This document shows, in pieces, positions 60,573 to 64,000 of a DNA stretch of 64,000 nt. The translations under genes and the position numbers were made by a program. Source of the stretch: Saccharum officinarum (lineage: Eukaryota > Streptophyta > Magnoliopsida > Poales > Poaceae). The stretch covers positions 36,377,335-36,441,334 of the forward strand of contig CM036191.1 in NCBI GenBank assembly GCA_020631735.1, given 5' to 3'. The first letter of the stretch is position 1; every line of letters starts with the position of its first letter. The notes beneath the pieces are model-generated. The model was not told the DNA's origin, made no database searches, and saw nothing but the letters and a program-made list of their open reading frames with translations.

Positions 60573-62688
60573 CGCCGCCGGTGGGTACGTACGGTCGCAA
60601 TGCAATGCAAGCACACTCAGCTAGCTAGCTACCTCTATCTACCTCTAGTAGCTGGATAACGTGTTGTAGCAGTGTGTATATGATGAGTACACTACTACAG
60701 GTCTACAGTAACAAGAACAAAAGCCGCTTAGCATGCAAGAGTAATAGGCGTAGTAGTAGCGACTAGCGATCGAGATGGATAGGAGCATATTATATATATG
60801 CGTCCACCGTCCAGGACGTACGATGCATGGTTGCATCATCCATCGTGCTGTCGTGCAGGGTCGCATGCAGGCGTGAACGTGATGCATCAGCCACGGGCTG
60901 GCCACCGCGCGTACGTCGGCGTATATTTGCCTGCGTATGCGTTCGCTCCCGGCCCGTGAGTTACTGCATGATCCCGGCCGGCCCTGTCAGTCAAATGCAT
61001 GATGAAACATCAAACGACAATAACTGAGGTAACCAGCAGTCAAGCGTTCAATACACGCAAAACCGATAGCGCGAGCTTGCTATCTAGTACCACCACTAGT
61101 CAACTACCAGTACACACAGTACCCTCTTGCTCTCGTTGTGTGTGAGATTTGTTCAGTTGATCTTCTGTCGCAACTAACACGCTGCAAGCCATATGCATGA
61201 TGCATGCCAGTCCATGCTCTCCTCTAGCTAGCTAGTCCTGCTCACAGAAGGTCAGCAGTGCCCGGATCGGAGTCCGGAGGTCAACAAGCTACCGCGTCAG
61301 CGTATATATGCGGATAAAGCTAGCTAGTACGTGCAGTGCACTACGTCCCCGGCGGACCGGTTCGATTCGAACCCATCGGCAGACAAAAATCTTATCTTAA
61401 ATTATATATAAAAATTATGGAACAAGCTCTAAAAGTAACATAAATAAACTCTGACAATAACGAATTTATTTCGACCATTGATTACAACCTCTTATGTATT
61501 TACCAGGAGTAGCAAACATACTCGTGCGACGCAATGAGACTATAATTTATTGCGCTATCGATATCGATGGCACGAGCGCTGCTGCACAGCGGAGCCACGC
61601 GTGGGCAAAGCGGTCACGACAGCACACGCCTATCTGATGTCACTAGGCACGGCAGGCAACCTGGGATAGTGGCGCGGCAACCACCACGCGGCGGACCTTG
61701 GGATGGCCCTGCGTGGCAACGTGGTGGGCGCGGCTCCGGTGGTGGCTGAGCAAACGTGACTATATACTTGCGGTGGCATACTGTCATGGGCATGACCTGA
61801 TGGCCGTGGTTGAGCGGGAGCGCAACCCTGAGGCTGCCCTTAGCGATCAAGAAGAACAGCGTGCATGAGAGAGACCTAATCGTGTCATCGGTGCGCGTGA
61901 TGACACAATGCTCATCAATCGAATTCTACACTATCGACCTTCCTAACACCAGGTCCTCATAATTTCGAGATGGTTGATGTGTCCTTTGTACTGCCTCATC
62001 ATTGTCGTTCTCCTATGCCCTCTTAATGGCTCCAGTTCTTATAGGGTCTGCAGAAGTCCATTGTGCACATGCCAATGAGACTCTAGAGGTAAAACGAGTT
62101 TCAACAAGAGGCAACTTTGTTTGACTCAAAAAAAAGGAAGATATTCAATATAGATGGAGACTTTTTTTTATCAACCATATCTATATTACTAGATAAGGAA
62201 ACCATATACATACGCGTACAAATATAGATACAACAAAAAAAAACCACAGTAAAAGATTCAGACAGACAGAAACTTGTAGGATGAGAAAAGGGAAGAAAAA
62301 CACAAAAAGAAAACGGACGGACGGCAGCAGAGAAAAAGGGAAAAAAGATGGATGCAAAAATAGGAAAACATAAAAAAGATGACGAAAAAACAAAAAAATA
62401 GAACCACGGAAAAAACAGAATCGAAGAACACCCGTGGACCTAGACCAAAAAAAACCAGAAAAAGAAAATTTTAAAAAAGTACCGGGCGATGGAACAGACC
62501 GAGTACGGAACGGCCGGATGTAGGAAACGGAAATGGACATGATGGAAAAAGAAAACACGTGACGAGTACAGGAGAAGCAAATAACCTGGCGCGGCTCGGA
62601 GAGAGAGTGAAAACAACAAGAAAAAAAAACTACCGCAACGGGTTGGAAGAAAATAAATTGGTTTGAAAAAACACTTTACTCTTCTTTA
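60573..62688. other. Intergenic DNA of the second block
   Basis: Counterpart of 51214-53544 without the 243-bp MITE (empty site TGA at 61025-61027). It includes the A-rich tract at 62110-62640. No gene was seen. Confidence 0.4.
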
Positions 62689-62849
62689 GGCACTGTTTGA
62701 ATGAGTTTTTAGAATCCGGATTCCAGATAAAAAATAATCTCTGATTTTTTCTAGATTCTGTGTATGTGTGATAAAATTCTATAAAATCCTAGCTATGGCA
62801 TATATTTTTTTTCTGGACTTTAAAAACCCGCTGGGAACCAAATGAAGCC
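62689..62849. mobile_element. Tourist-like MITE, copy 3
   Basis: Same insertion as 32125-32283, flanked by TTA (62686-62688 and 62850-62852), with several substitutions (GGCACTG for GGCCCTG at the tip). Confidence 0.7.
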
Positions 62850-63604
62850 TTAATATATATTAGTTATTAGATTATCACCAATTACGGCACCTAAAATACA
62901 AGTCACATTCCATGTTTGGGTAATGTTATAGGCAAATGGTTTAGAAGAGATGATACTCAAATTTATATTGTACCTCTCCTGTCACCCAAAATAGATCTCT
63001 TGTATATGTACTCTGTTATAGGCTGATACAGTACTGTCAGAAACCCATTTTAGGTTTAGGTGCCCTTATAGGGTCACCTGTTGAAGACCGGCTTAGAGAT
63101 TAGAGATTAGAGAGGGGAGATTTTAATACGTGTCATTCACTTTTGTCGAGAGCGGACGGAACCGAATTCGGTGTTCATCTCGAACCCGAATAGCACCAAG
63201 GACCAAGCAGAGGGGTCAAAAGGACACTGAGCTGCGCACGGGAGAGGGTTGGCCGGTTGGGTCGCCTTAGGACCACACGTCGATTTACCCTGATATCGCA
63301 ACTGGGACTTGTATTACCTCTTGTTTTTCTCTAGGAATCGAGAAACTTTTAGGAAATCTAGGACCAAGAAATCCTTCGAATTGAGAAACTTCGCTCTACC
63401 ACCTCCTGCTCCTGTTCGGTTAGAATCTTTGTTTTAATAATCCTTCCGTAATTTGTTTCTTGTTTCGCCTCAATTCCGACAGCGCTCTTATTTGCATTTG
63501 CATGCCCGACATGGATTTTTTATTTTTTTGGTATGTTTTGACCCTGTTATTAGTGGATGTTGAGACTCGTAATAAACAATAAGATTGGATCCTTTGTTTT
63601 TTTA

Positions 63605-64000
63605 CTAGATATATGCCCGTATATTGCACTGCACTATGCCAAAAAAACACATCAGTGACGCGTCCAGACAACCTTTAGTGACGTGGAAAAGACGCGTCAC
63701 CTATGTTGCGTCACTGATGTGATGATATGAGTGACGCGTAATCGCTACATGCGTCACTGTTGTGATAGTACGAGTGACGTGCCTTGTCTACACGCGTCAC
63801 TTTTTTGATAATAGGAGTGACGCGTATTGAGAAACGCGTCACTGATGTGATATAGTAGTGACACGTATTGAGAAGACGCGTCACTGATGTGAGATAGCAG
63901 CGACGCGTATTGAGAAGACGCGTCACTCATGTGAGATAGCAGCGACGTGGACTGAGAAGACGCGTCACTGATGACTCTTCTTCAGTGACGCGTATAGCCA
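63605..64000 (-). mobile_element. Start of a further Helitron-like element (runs off the window)
   Basis: ACTAG at 63604-63608, then ATATATGCCCGTATATTGCAC, is the minus-strand 3' end of the same element type as at 55490. The remainder lies beyond the window. Confidence 0.5.
63632..64000 (+). mobile_element. CACTA left end with GTGACGCG array, second copy (runs off the window)
   Basis: CACTATGCCAAAAAAACAC starts at 63632 and is followed by the same array of GTGACGCG and CGCGTCAC words as at 55517. A stretch of about 50 bases between two units (the GTAAATACGCATCAC/GAAAATACC part near 55623-55665) is missing here. The insertion point relative to the Helitron end is the same as in the first copy. 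Confidence 0.7.

Larger units (their letters stand above)
59943..63604. repeat. Older tandem duplication, second block
   Basis: Homologous to 50585-55488 in the same orientation but visibly more diverged than the 21-kb pair: many substitutions, small indels, and absence of both the 243-bp MITE and the 990-bp MULE-like element. It also carries private sequence such as GATAAAGCTAGCTAGTACG near 61313. Confidence 0.85.

Overview
This is a nuclear window from a grass, most likely a panicoid/andropogonoid. The signs are GC-rich exons with GT-AG introns in AT-rich DNA, Tourist- and Stowaway-type MITEs, CACTA ends built from TTTGCCGAGTG words, many short Helitron-like elements, and a grass-type DUF3615 gene. 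Nothing bacterial, viral or organellar was seen, and no rRNA, tRNA or CRISPR.

Layout. 1-2.1 kb: mostly unrecognised DNA with one F-box/LRR-like exon fragment. 2.1-9.66 kb: a probable nest of three Helitron-like elements carrying GC-rich gene scraps and short tandem repeats. 11.13-32.46 kb (copy 1): a CYP76-like P450 whose end runs into a CACTA relic; the WD40 gene VIP3/SKI8; a MULE-like element with long GC-palindromic TIRs carrying a plant-mobile-domain (PMD) gene; a five-exon DUF3615 gene; a minus-strand pseudogene with a Helitron beside it; and MITEs. 32,465-32,564 is a gap of exactly 100 N. 32.57-53.89 kb (copy 2) repeats the whole block in order at about 99% identity by eye.

Copy 1 is the end of the sequence before the gap and copy 2 is the start of the sequence after it. 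That is the pattern of two overlapping contigs or allelic haplotigs scaffolded end to end, so the gene doubling is probably an assembly artefact. Copy 2 carries one-base homopolymer losses that frameshift VIP3 exon 1 and scramble the P450 C-terminus.

53.9-64 kb holds an older and apparently real direct duplication. The block 50,585-55,488 recurs more diverged at 59,943-63,604, with TE insertions present in one copy and absent in the other. Between the blocks lies a hybrid Helitron (55,490-59,942). Its left part holds a CACTA start and a cryptic minus-strand gene remnant of seven exons, including a 14-bp microexon. Its right part matches the Helitron that flanks the first block. The crossover near 58,925 looks like unequal recombination between two Helitrons.

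The genes do not form one pathway. The likely functional loci are VIP3 (Paf1/SKI complexes), the P450 and the DUF3615 gene; the rest is transposon-borne or decayed. All identifications come from reading motifs and splice signals, not from searches.
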